Shown in pieces: positions 22,285 to 31,275 of a DNA stretch of 64,000 bases (positions are counted from its first letter, which is position 1; each line of letters opens with the position of its first letter). The notes below the pieces were generated by a model. The model was not told the DNA's origin. It searched no databases and saw only the letters and a program-made list of their open reading frames with translations. Made by a program: the position numbers and the translations under genes. This DNA is from Linanthus parryae (Eukaryota > Streptophyta > Magnoliopsida > Ericales > Polemoniaceae). Location of the stretch: assembly GCA_023055425.1 (NCBI GenBank), contig JALGPY010000009.1:34205275-34269274 (forward strand), given 5' to 3'.

Positions 22285-23835
22285 ATCTTACGGGCCATCG
22301 CAGAAGGCACGAGCAGCGAGAACTGGGCATCCACAAAGGGCTATTGCATACATGACAACACCCTTTATTACAAGGGCCCTGGCGAAATACTATGCGATAC
22401 GTCTCCGAGCAAGAGGGACAACTGCTGTTAGAAAAGATTCACCAACATGCTTGCGGGGAAAGTGAGGTGTCAATCTATCGGAAAGCCCAGAGGCATGGCA
22501 TTCATTGGCCGGACATGTCAGCGGCCGCAGCATTGATTCAAGGAAAGTGCGAGAGTTGCGCACTGATCAAGGACTCTAAACTCATTGCTCTGACCGACGA
22601 TGATGCGGATTGGAGGAAACCACTCTTTGATTTTCTCACCCAGGGTACTGTACCCGAGTCGAGAAAAGAAGCCGAGAAACTAAGGAGGAAAGCAGCCCGA
22701 TATGTGGTGCAAGAAAACCTGCTTTGGCGAAGGGGCCATGAAGGTAACTTGCTGCGATGTCTAGACAGCAGGGAAGCACAAGAAGTGATGGACCTTTCTC
22801 ATCAGGTATAACATCAGGGAGGTGCGAAATTATGCAGGCAACTCCTCTCAATTGGATATTTCTGGCCCACTATGGAGGCTGATTGCCGCACCAAAGTAAG
22901 ACGCTGCCAGGAGTGTCAATTCAAGGGTAATCTAGTGCACGCCCCTGCCGTAGATCTACATGCATTGGGAACACCATGGCCGTTTCACACATGGGCTCTG
23001 GATTTCATCGGTCCCATTCGACCGACCTCGCACGGGAATCACTTCATTCTCACCGCGACCGAATTGTTCACCAAGTGGGTAGAAGCGATACCACTGAAGA
23101 CAGCAAATGCGCTAGCTGTGGTCCATTTCATCCAAGAAAGCATCATATGCAGGTTCGGAATTCCCAACACCATCGTTTCGGATAATGGCACTCCTTTTGT
23201 CAATCGCCAGGTGGCTGCAAAGCTAGCAGAATACAACATCAGGCAGATATGCTCCACTCCATACTACCCGAAGGGGAACGGGCAAGCAGAAGCAACCAAC
23301 AAGACGCTATTGAGAATTTTGAGCAAGATGGTCGCAGATGACCACAAGAACTGGGCTGATTCTTTGAACATAGCCCTGTGGGCTTATCTGACTTCTCCAA
23401 GGACACCCACAGGGGTCTCATCATTCCTTTTATGCTATGGAGCTGAGGCTGTGGTACCTGCGGAAGTGAAGGTTAACTCTGCAAGATTGGCTTTTCATGC
23501 ATTATATGACAATCAACGCGATCATGACTTAGTCCTGCTAGAGGAAAAGCGGGAGCGAGCTAAAAGGACTAACAAACGATACCAAGAAAGGATCGCTCGC
23601 GCGTACAACAAAACAGTCCAACGTCGAGATTTCGCAGTTGGAGATTTGGTCTTGCGCGTGTCTGACCATTGCATGCGAGAGGCAGCTCACCCAAAAACTC
23701 GCAGCCAATTGGGAAGGACCCTTTGAAGTCACGGAGGTCTTTGACAGTGGCTACCGCAGCATACGGAGGTTACATGGAACGACCTCAACCCCAAACTCAG
23801 TCAACATGCGTTGGATTAAGAAGTATTACCCTTAA
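22285..23835 (+). pseudogene. Integrase of element A, frameshifted
   Basis: It includes the linker before integrase, a TGA at 22282-22284, a shift near 22390, a TAA near 22810 and a shift near 23680. The core has ALDFIGPI (Asp codon at 23001), VSDNGTPF (Asp codon at 23181) and NGQAEATNKTL (Glu codon at 23289). That gives the D,D(35)E spacing of a retroviral-type integrase, since exactly 35 residues separate the last two. After the last shift the tail reads LAANWEGPFEVTEVFDSGY, a GPY/F module. There is no chromodomain, as expected for Tat. The enzyme would insert the cDNA into nuclear DNA. Confidence 0.9.
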
Positions 23836-23904
23836 CTTCTCTCGTTACATGCGTTATATTACAACGTTTGCTTCATGATATGCATTGCTATGATTCGCAC
23901 ATCT

Positions 23905-23985
23905 TCTCTCCCATATGAGAGAACTGTAATCTCATCTCTCCCATAAGAGAGTTTTATAATAAAAATACTTCTCCCAAATGAGAAG
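23905..23985 (+). other. Three short hairpins with CCAWAW loops after pol (element A)
   Basis: 'tctctcccatatgagaga' at 23905-23922 (6-bp stem), 'ctctcccataagagag' at 23936-23951 (5-bp stem) and 'cttctcccaaatgagaag' at 23968-23985 (6-bp stem) each pair perfectly around a CCATAT, CCATAA or CCAAAT loop. An 'aataaa' lies between the second and third (about 23958). B has a matching CCATAT hairpin in the same place. A role in 3'-end formation is possible but inferred. Confidence 0.6.
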
Positions 23986-24045
23986 AACTTTGTGCTTCTA
24001 GCTATCTTTATTGCTCTGTTTATTTCATTACTACTGTTAGCAAAA

Positions 24046-24560
24046 GCCTATCCGCCGTGATAGCAACCCATGCGAATACGATCTTAAGTGATCTTCTAAA
24101 AGCCTATCCGCCGTGATAGCAGCCTACGCAAAATACGATCTTAAGTGATCTTTTAAGCCTATCTGCCACGATAGCAGCTCATGCAAATACGATCTTAACT
24201 GATCTTTTAAGCCTATCTTCCACGATAGCAGCCCATGCGAATACGATCTTAAGTGATCTTTTAAGCCTATCTGCCACGATAGCAGCTCATGCGAATATGA
24301 TATTAATTGATCTTTTAAGCCTATCTGCAGCGATAGCAGCCTATGCGAGTATGATCTTAAATGATCTTTCAAGCCTATCTGCCACGATAGCAGCACTATA
24401 CAAATGCGATCTTAAAATGATTCTTAAGTCTATCTGCCATGATAGCAGCATTATGCAAAATTATCTTAAGTGATCTACAAAAACCTGTCTGCTGAGATAG
24501 CACCTGCACTTGAATCTAAAGTAAATCGCAAGCCTATCCGCCAAGCTAGCTAAGCTGCGC
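24046..24560. repeat. Tandem array, about 54-bp unit, about 10 copies (element A)
   Basis: Units begin near 24046, 24101, 24156, 24210, 24264, 24319, 24373 and 24427, with two more degenerate copies near 24482 and 24533. Each unit contains 'gcctatctgccacgatagc', a 5-bp stem CTATC/GATAG with a 6-base loop, followed by a 'gatcttaagtgatc'-like stretch that is itself nearly palindromic. The array lies between the end of pol and the 3' end of the antisense genes. Confidence 0.85.
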
Positions 24561-24882
24561 AAATACGATCTCGAACGATCTAAAAACATATCTGCGAATC
24601 TATTCGACAGATAGCCAATCATAGCAACAATGCAAAGTGTGAATACAACACTACAAAAGGCGAAATTTGCCAACGCGCATGCGGAATCGTAATTTGTTGT
24701 AACAAGACAGCAAATCATACAAAGTGATTTATCATTATGAGTCAAATGACTTACAATTTATCTGTCTAGATAACAGCTTAAAAGCGAAAAGCTCAGATCA
24801 AGCTAGCTACGCAGCCAACATGGCTTACAATGTATCTAAGTAGTAACTTACAAGCAGAAGTTACACATCGGGGGAATCCTAA
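24561..24882. other. Spacer after the tandem array, no gene seen
   Basis: Degenerate repeat-like pieces ('ctatccgcc', 'gacagatagc') continue to about 24790. No ORF with recognisable content. Confidence 0.45.
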
Positions 24883-25191
24883 CTAGAAAAGGATCGACCT
24901 AACGGTCCTAGCAGAAGCTATGCGATACAAAGATCTGTGACCAAAGATCTGTAGCAAGTAGGGTGTTCCTGCGAGAAGAACAGCACGCCGCTCGCCATGT
25001 CTACAAGACCTATGCGACGCTATGTTCAGGATCTCAGGATCTGACAAGGCCTCTGTCTGCTCAAGATATGTGCCTGAGGAACCACCTGTTCCGGCGTATG
25101 CGGCTGTGAAGAACAGGCAAGCAGCAACTCCAAAGGCCAGAGGCTCCTTGTCCACGGAGACGAGCACATTGGCTCGCCATCCCGAGTTCAA
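24883..25191 (-). CDS. Unidentified antisense ORF of element A, 102 codons
   Basis: I do not recognise it. The translation contains a hydrophobic run, LAFGVAACLFFTAAYAGTGG, that could be a membrane segment or signal-like stretch, followed by a hydrophilic part. It lies downstream of a minus-strand TATA box at 25570-25578 and of ORF 25188-25460 in another frame, so it could be a later exon or a frameshifted continuation of that ORF. Coding status is uncertain and no matching copy is readable in B. Confidence 0.3.
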   Translation of the reverse strand: MNSGWRANVLVSVDKEPLAFGVAACLFFTAAYAGTGGSSGTYLEQTEALSDPEILNIASHRSCRHGERRAVLLAGTPYLLQIFGHRSLYRIASARTVRSILF

Positions 25192-25460
25192 GAACGAGGA
25201 GGCAAGAAATTCTCCTCCGGGAAAGCTAGAGGAGAAATCCGCCGTTCATTACGAGTCGGTAGCAAGGTCAGTACGGCGCTGCACCTCGCCGGGAGGCGGC
25301 CGGAAACATGACCTGCGAGCATAATAGACGAAGAAAATTCTTCGAGCAAACATGAGGTACTATCTGCATCTTCTTTATGATAGTTATAAAGATCAATAAG
25401 CCTTACGAAGCAGATCTCGGAAACTATTTCTATAGCACAAAGCACAAACTCAGGTTTCAT
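25188..25460 (-). CDS. Unidentified antisense ORF of element A, 90 codons, behind a TATA box
   Basis: It starts MKPEFVLCAIEIVSEICFV about 110 bp downstream of a strong minus-strand TATA box. Inside it 'cttcgtaaggct' looks like a splice donor and 'ttttcttcgtctattatgctcgcag' contains an acceptor about 90 bp further on, so part may be an intron of the size seen in the neighbouring PMD gene. I recognise no family. It lies 3' of the PMD gene on the same strand and might be a second small antisense unit. Confidence 0.3.
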   Translation of the reverse strand: MKPEFVLCAIEIVSEICFVRLIDLYNYHKEDADSTSCLLEEFSSSIMLAGHVSGRLPARCSAVLTLLPTRNERRISPLAFPEENFLPPRS

Positions 25461-25569
25461 AAATTGAAGCTGTCATGAATCAACGAAAACAAGCGTTGAA
25501 GCCAGCAGTCGTCAGGACTCACGGCAAGCCACATTGTGGGATGAAAAACCAAAATAGCAAAAGGCAGGG

Positions 25570-25578
25570 TTTATATAG
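25570..25578 (-). promoter_or_regulatory. Minus-strand TATA box inside element A
   Basis: On the minus strand the sequence reads 'ggtctatataaaccctgcc', a canonical plant TATA box (CTATATAAA). Transcription would start near 25540 and run leftwards into ORF 25188-25460. Confidence 0.5.
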
Positions 25579-25955
25579 ACCTTGTGGAGACTCTTTTGTT
25601 ACCAAGATGAGTCAGCCGAATTTGAAAAGAGGGTAAGGATCAATCAATTACGCCTTGAAAAGAGGTAACAATCAATTACCCTACTAAAGGCTACGACGAT
25701 TCGGTTGCGTATCCTAATTAATGACGGATAGTCATGATACGGATGGACTTCCCAAGGAAAGCGTGCTTATCTAATGAGCAATTAGCGCGAAAATCAAGGC
25801 AGAATATCAATTGCTGACGTCATAATTGATATGCACAGATATGCTCAAGCAAATACCGAGAAGGGCAAAACAGGCATTCAACTTTCTTGTTGAAAAAAAG
25901 GGGGAGAAACCCTAGCAACATTACAGAAATGTTTTAGCTACTTATTCGCTACTTT

Positions 25956-26431
25956 TCAAAATAAGCCTTTGATCAAGGAGTGTTTAGGAGTAAACTGACG
26001 GCTCAGATTTTCCACTTGCTCCACTTCTTGTTTCAATTGCTCGCATTTGGCATTCATTTCATGAAAGAGCTTCACAGCCTCTTCAACCTTTTGTCTTTGC
26101 TGCTCTACCTTCTTCTTCTCAGCTGCGAGGTTTTGGTAGCCGCGTTTCAAAGTCACTGCCGCGCGAATCAGGGTGACTCTTTTGACAAGAAACCCAAAGC
26201 CCAGCTTACCTTGAACTTTGGCGAGGAGGTTTTGGCACATGCCAAAAAGCAATTCCGCGCTCTGAGGAGAAATGGTCGCAGGTGTGGCCGCGGACAGCTG
26301 CTCTAAAATCCAGATGGCTTCAGTCAGAAACAGCCTTCTATCGAAGGGGCCTATCTCCAGAGACCTCGCAAACGATTGGGGGTAGGAGAGGCGCATGCGA
26401 ACTAGCCAGTCCACGTAAGCTTGCTTCAACC
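25956..26431 (-). CDS. Last exon of the antisense gene (element A), coiled-coil C-terminus
   Basis: The exon starts after 'ctaacattgctttag' and ends at a TAG. It encodes GLKQAYVDWLVRMRLSYPQS and then FARSLEIGPFDRRLFLTEA, and from about 26160 a heptad-rich stretch (AEKKKVEQQRQKVEEAVKLF) typical of a coiled coil, with a short tail SLIKGLF. The B homologue (62133-62606) keeps WLMKMRILYPKTFARV and a similar Lys/Glu-rich helix but has a frameshift. Confidence 0.78.
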
Positions 26432-26513
26432 CTAAAGCAATGTTAGAGTCAAGATTAGACTGTCAAACTCGCAAGTAAAGAATGCAAGATGCGAACAGCA
26501 AATCACGACATAC

Positions 26514-27005
26514 CAGTTCCTTCAAGGATCTCGCGCAGAGAAGGAATGCGCATTGCTGGGGTAGTTGAAAACTGTCCTCGCTCCATCGCCCTTCTATCAG
26601 CTGCAAGCTCTAACTCCTTGTAGTTGGGAGGAAGAGTGTAAGCCGCACCAGGTGCGATGGCAGCCCCGACCTGCGAACCCCAAAAGTTCCACGCAGGAAG
26701 AGGTGCCGCAGGCTCAGTCATTGCCGGGGGCATGGCAGCAGCAGAAGTTGCAGCTTGATTAGGGATGCCTTCAGGTGCGATAGCGTCAGCAGCGTTCGTT
26801 CCTGTTTCCTCAGCACCAGCATGGGCATCTTCCTCCATCAACACGGTGTCAGCTTCGGCATCATCAGAAAGTTCAATGACGTCCTCGAACGTCTCTCCCG
26901 CATATTCAGCAGCTGCGACGGGCTTCTCAGTATGAGAACTCGGCACCGGGACATAGGATGCAGAAGGTTGACTCCTTTGTTCCAGCACGGCTTCATCAGC
27001 GTTGC
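26514..27005 (-). CDS. Acidic/Ala-rich exon of the antisense gene (element A)
   Basis: The exon starts after 'attttgtgttgcag' and ends at donor 'gtatgt' (26513-26508). It is open for 164 codons with an acidic segment (FEDVIELSDDAEADTVLMEE near 26880), an Ala/Pro-rich part and a conserved end, RIPSLREILEGTG. B's matching exon ends SIPPLREIVEGTG, also followed by a phase-1 donor, showing homology and conserved splicing. Confidence 0.75.
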
Positions 27006-27085
27006 CTGCAACACAAAATACGACGATGTGAGGTAACTTGTATTGCGCAATATTTTATTATCTTTGGTAAGCTAAGAGCGAGCAC

Positions 27086-27190
27086 CTCCACGCGAAGGTG
27101 GGATCGCAGCATCCTCGTCATATGCTAAGGACATGGAGCCTTGCCCTATTAATGTATCTTCATTAATCATGTCTTTAAGGTGAGCGTGAC
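27086..27190 (-). CDS. Small 105-bp exon of the antisense gene (element A)
   Basis: It is bounded by acceptor 'ttcgcgccccag' and donor 'gtgctc' (27085-27080). It reads HAHLKDMINEDTLIGQGSMS and then LAYDEDAAIPPSRG, with split codons completed on both sides (phase 1). It is too short to be called alone. The evidence is frame continuity from the exon before to the exon after. Confidence 0.65.
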
Positions 27191-27266
27191 CTGGGGCGCG
27201 AAGAAACCAGTCATGATTATGTTTGGGTTGCTAAGCCTAGTTCACACATGTTACTCAAATAATTAC

Positions 27267-27933
27267 CTGAAGGTTCACCACACTTGCCTACTAGCCAACG
27301 GCGAATGTCAGCTTTTGACACACCGTGCTTTAGCACACCGACTATAACATCTCGGTAAGTAACTGCGAGATTAAAAATCTCACCTTCATTACCACCTGCG
27401 ATTTCTTCAAAGTCTGCTCGGGCTTTCTCTAGAGCTGCTGCATCTTCTTCTGGAGCCGCATCCTCCTCGTCAACTTGAGGAGCCGCCTCCTCGGGAAGCA
27501 CATCTTCTTCTCTTGTCTCTCTTCTCTCCTCTTCTTCCTCCTTGCCCAACGGAACAAAGGTCTCCACTGCGAGCTCCTTCCGCACTTTACTGGTCATGCG
27601 ACCTTTACCTTTATCCCTGGCAGTAAGGGACCTCGCAGGAGGGGAAGTTGGAGTGCTCCTAGGGGAAGAGATTGTGATTCCTCTTTGTCTGGGCCTTTTC
27701 GCTCTTGGAGCAGCAGTCGCTGGAGGAGACGGATCATTCCTGGGAGGAGACAAGGCTTGATTATTGTCTATCAGCGAATCAGCAAAAGCATTCATGATCT
27801 CGCGAATTTTGGTCTCAACCGCGGGATCCATCTTTGATGCCAGCCGAACTGGTTGTCCTTGTCTTCTCGCAGTAACAATGGTGGTGACGAGCGATTTGGA
27901 ACGCTCACCAAACGCAAACCTCCTCACATGGCA
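27267..27933 (-). CDS. Exon of the antisense gene of A: basic/acidic low-complexity region
   Basis: The exon follows 'ctttctgttgtag' and is open throughout (about 222 codons). It encodes RRFAFGERSKSLVTTIV, a Ser/Pro/Arg-rich segment with PRAKRPRQRG (possible nuclear localisation signal, about 27690) and a strongly acidic stretch EEDVLPEEAAPQVDEEDAAP near 27500. It ends in SKADIRRWLVGKCGEPS before the donor 'gtaatt' (27266-27261). The mix of a basic patch and an acidic tract suggests a nuclear, chromatin- or nucleic-acid-facing protein, which is inference only. Confidence 0.7.
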
Positions 27934-28011
27934 CTACAACAGAAAGTGAAGCATGAAGCTTTTGACATATTGGAATAAGGAAACTTAGCGCGTGCAAGAG
28001 AAATTCCTTAC

Positions 28012-29893
28012 CTTAGCAAAAGTTTCGTTATATCTGATGACATGTGAATCACCTTTCCTAACTGCAGCGATCTTTTCATCCAGAATGATGGAGGGACACA
28101 GGTGATTCTCGCGATCCAGCAACGAATAGCAACCATATTCAGAATCGTCCAGGCTACAATGGGGACGAAAAGGGAAAGAATTCCTTTTGATCACAGGAGC
28201 TCTACTTGGCTGGGGGACCGACTGCGTCTCAAACCTTGTCTGCTGGGCGTTCCAGTAAGCGATCCAGTTTCTGGAATAGCCACCTTCGCGGTTACCTGGA
28301 GGTTGCTCGAAGGGAAGATTGCTCATCAAGATTGTTTACACTCCCTAGACAATAACCGCTTGTAGCAACCTCTGATGATAGGCTGCGGCCAGATTGAGGG
28401 TGCCACTGCATCGAAGCCAAACTGGGGAGACACGCGAGTGGGATCGACATCCACGGTAATCCTCTCGTACCTAGGTGCGAGCTTGCGAACATGCTCTGCA
28501 AGAGAAGGAAGAGAACCTCTCAGAAACCAGCAAAAGAACTCGCGATAGCGCTCGTGGAAATGCTTCCCGTCCTCAAAAAGGAGCTCTTCTGAGAAGGCAA
28601 CAGCCTTAGAGGGATACAGTTTTGGGAACCATCGCACATTCTCAACGCGCATGGCATAAGGCCTAGCTATAAACTCTTCCCAATTGTCGCATATCAGGCT
28701 CCAAACGCACTTGGGAAAGTTAGTTCCAAACCACCTCGCAGCCCTGCCACTGTTACGCTCCTCCTCCGTACTTGGGGGACACCACTTGCTGGGCTTAGAA
28801 GCGACTGGGGCATAAGAGGGTCATCGCTCGAAAACCCACATGGTCAAGAAGGCAATGTTAATGAAAGTCAGTACGTCGAGGCGCCCACGCGATTCCTTCA
28901 TTGCCACAACCAGTTGGTCTAACCTTTAGTACAGCGTGCCCAAGACTAAGGGGCCAAGTGCGACTTTCTGACCGATGGCCAATTTCACAGCAAGAGGTAG
29001 AACATGATAGAAGACCCCATCATGCGGGTGGCCATCGATTAAGTACCTCGACAACCAGGCACAGAGGAAGGCGCATAGGGTCAAGTGATAACCCTTGCCA
29101 TTCACATAGTTCTTAGCCTTCGGGTTTTGACTCAGAAGCTCCTTGGTGGTGCTGCTGTTCGCATAATCACGGAAAAAGTACTGCACCCACTTGTTCCAAG
29201 TATTCTTCGCAGATGTGTCAACCAACTGCCAGTCAGGAAAGACTTTTGTAGTAGTCCACCGGGTGGAAATTTTCTTCACTTCTGACAAGCACTCCTCCAT
29301 TTGCTTGTACAAAGCGATCTCCGCGTCCGTTCTCAAGGGACTCAAGGGATCCACCTCGCCCATGGGAGACAGATCGTATAGCATGTGCACATCTTCGAGC
29401 GTGGGGGCAGCCTCGAATTCGGCAAAATGAAATGTGTGAGTCGCAGGCGAGTAACGAGAAAGAAGGATTAGAAGCATGGACTGGTCCAGCTTCACGGCAG
29501 CACCCTTCATAGCACGAACTGCGAAGTATACGCCAGCATCGTTTAGAGTCATGGCGTGATGACTCAGTACATGGTCAATCCACTCATCCATGAAGTCCAA
29601 TTTCTGAACAAACGCTTGAGTGGAAATCGCAGTATACGGCAAATACCCATTTTCGACTCCCAATCGAACCACATCTTCGGAATCGATCAATTCGAGCAAC
29701 GCCGAGCTAACTGGAGGGGTTAACGTTTGCAATTCTTCACCAGAGACAGCGATTGGCAATTTCTTCGCCTTAACCCTAGCATGATAAAATTCTTTGCCAC
29801 CCAGATAGGGGGCTTTTCGCCATAAAGTCCGGGGAAGATCAGGTATTTCTTCGATCTCCTTAATGGGTTTGGTTCCTTTTGTCTTTTCCATTC
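28012..29893 (-). pseudogene. PMD-coding exon of the antisense gene (element A)
   Basis: The exon begins right after 'cttgcttttccgcag', and the start ATG is at 29891-29889 (MEKTKGTKPIKEIEEIPDLP). The PMD text includes THTFHFAEFEAAPTLEDVHM near 29420, where families have 'TFH.P.GE..PTLEDV', and YHLTLCAFLCAWLSRYLI near 29070, then VALGPLVLGTLY. A TAA (about 28928) and a TGA (about 28829) interrupt one continuous frame, and a shift occurs near 28330. The text WRAYW-like 'NWIAYWNAQQ' follows near 28260. The exon ends 'gctaag' before the donor 'gtaagg' (28011-28006). Confidence 0.8.
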
Positions 29894-29973
29894 CTGCGGA
29901 AAAGCAAGAGAAAAAAGGGGGGGGGAAATAAACATACTTTAGTTCGAATTTCAAGATTCAGCTCTAAGCATAC
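29894..29973 (-). other. Candidate 5' UTR intron of the antisense gene
   Basis: The donor 'gtatgc' (29973-29968) and the acceptor 'cttgcttttccgcag' ending at 29894 define 80 bp, matching the other four introns in size, with a long T/C tract before the acceptor. The upstream exon is untranslated, so reading frame gives no test. Confidence 0.5.
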
Positions 29974-30633
29974 GAAGGTTTATTGGAAGAAAGATGAACA
30001 GTCCAGTGGCAATTTTCAAAGTTAGAAGATTGAAATCATTTGCATTATCAGGGATTTCAGAAACCCTACATTCAAGATCCTTATTATCTGGGGATTAAAT
30101 CAAAATCGGGTTCAAAGAGCAAGATCTTATTCATAGCTTTCATTGGAAAATATGGGTTTTCAGATCGAACACAGTTCAAAGCATACATTGGTATTTAAGC
30201 AAAATTGAACAAGGCCAACCTTGTTTTGGTAAAGCTTGCTTGGATGTGCACAATTGAAGAAAACGATTGACAAGAGAGAACTGGTGATTGATTATCTGAA
30301 TCTGCTCTAGAAGGCTTCCGGGTATCATTCACTTTAAGAGAAAGAAGTGATGCTCTTGTAACAATGGAGAGTACAGAGTATTTATCCAAAAACAAATAAG
30401 GGTTGCGTCCTTTCAGTAGTCGAATCGCAACCGTCACCGTCGAATCGCGCAATCACAGGACAAGCTGATGTCACGTCTAAAACCCTAAAAGGCCAGACGG
30501 CACGATCTAGGGGTTTAGGTCATAATGGCACGCACGGGGGCTGAAGCTGCACGTATTTGAATTGGTGCATGGCGGCGACGCGTACGTTGGTTCCTGCGCA
30601 TGGAAGCCTATCCGGCTATGAGTCTTCACGCGC
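29974..30633 (-). promoter_or_regulatory. Presumed promoter and 5' UTR region of the antisense gene
   Basis: About 660 bp lies between the antisense gene and A's polypurine tract. No ORF of interest was found. A weak minus-strand TATA-like 'ggataaatact' lies at 30377-30387. The right part (30480-30640) is GC-richer. Promoter activity is inferred only from position. Confidence 0.35.
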
Positions 30634-30647
30634 AGAAAGGGGGCTAA
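30634..30647 (+). other. Polypurine tract of element A
   Basis: 'agaaagggggctaa' ends directly at the 3' LTR start TG (30648). Confidence 0.8.
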
Positions 30648-31275
30648 TGTAGATAGTGCTTTCTGAGCAGACAGATCTTGGCCACGTGGCAATCATCTAG
30701 CACACCATATTGTGCTCCACACACACTGGATCACCAGCCGCGCTGATCCATGTGGGGGCTGCGAGACAGGGCCCTCGCATACCACAGCACGGGACTTGTA
30801 GGGACTTAGTGGTTTGGAGGCTAGAGTAAGTCCTGTCGCGTGCGAGCCAAGCCCGCGCGCGACCTTTAGTAACTGCTTTTGAGAGATTTATGGCACGAGC
30901 TCCATAAACCCTGTCAATCCGGTCAAACCCGGTCAACCCCATAACGGTTCCGGTATTCGCGCATAATGTGCTGTAACGGTCCCTATATACGCGGACGAAC
31001 GTGCCGTTGTGGTTAAGCTAATTAAGCCGCCATTGATGGGCGCATTAACCACACTACAACGGTCACATTCTCCGTTATATATAGGACGTTAACCTTTCCA
31101 TACAAAGGAGGACACACCAGACATACGCGAAAGCTCTGCCAAACCCCTGTCTCTCTCTCAGACATTACTACTGCCTTAATCTCTCCCTACACACAACCCA
31201 ACTCTTCCAGTGCCATTTCCAATCCTCTGCTCTCGGTGTACACAGAGTTCTCCCTGCCGGATTCTCTTGTGCACA
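30648..31275 (+). mobile_element. 3' LTR of element A (628 bp)
   Basis: Same length and ends as the 5' LTR, differing at about 12 positions by eye (for example 'ccactgcacagg' against 'ccacagcacggg'). It is followed by 'gtaga', the near-match of the left TSD. Confidence 0.92.

Larger units (their letters stand above)
25956..29973 (-). pseudogene. Antisense multi-exon plant mobile domain (PMD) gene carried by element A
   Basis: Inferred structure on the minus strand: a 5' untranslated exon ending at 29974, then coding exons 29893-28012, 27933-27267, 27190-27086, 27005-26514 and 26431-25956. Introns are 80 (5' UTR), 78, 76, 80 and 82 bp, all GT..AG. Codons join correctly across every coding intron (one phase 0, three phase 1), which random sequence would not give. 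The first coding exon holds the PMD, and the last ends in a probable coiled coil. PMDs occur in plant proteins such as MAIN/MAIL1, linked to silencing and chromatin, and in transposons. The role here is unknown. This copy has two nonsense codons and one frameshift, all in the first coding exon. B carries a diverged homologue. Confidence 0.8.
16819..31275 (+). mobile_element. Element A: complete 14.5-kb Tat-like Ty3/gypsy retrotransposon
   Basis: Two 628-bp LTRs flank gag, protease, reverse transcriptase, two RNase H domains and integrase on the plus strand. Then come hairpins, a tandem array and an antisense multi-exon PMD gene before the polypurine tract. The second, archaeal-type RNase H after the usual one is the mark of the Tat lineage (Ogre, Retand and Grande types), which is known for extra ORFs. 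By eye I count about 12 differences between the LTRs (about 98% identity), so this is the youngest dated insertion here. Pol is nevertheless broken at several codons. Confidence 0.9.

Noticed and set aside
24124..24396. Minus-strand ORF encoding an 18-residue repeat (LLSWQIGLKDHLRSYSHG-like)
   Set aside because: It is open only because the 54-bp repeat unit is a multiple of three. The corresponding array in B does not encode the same repeat.
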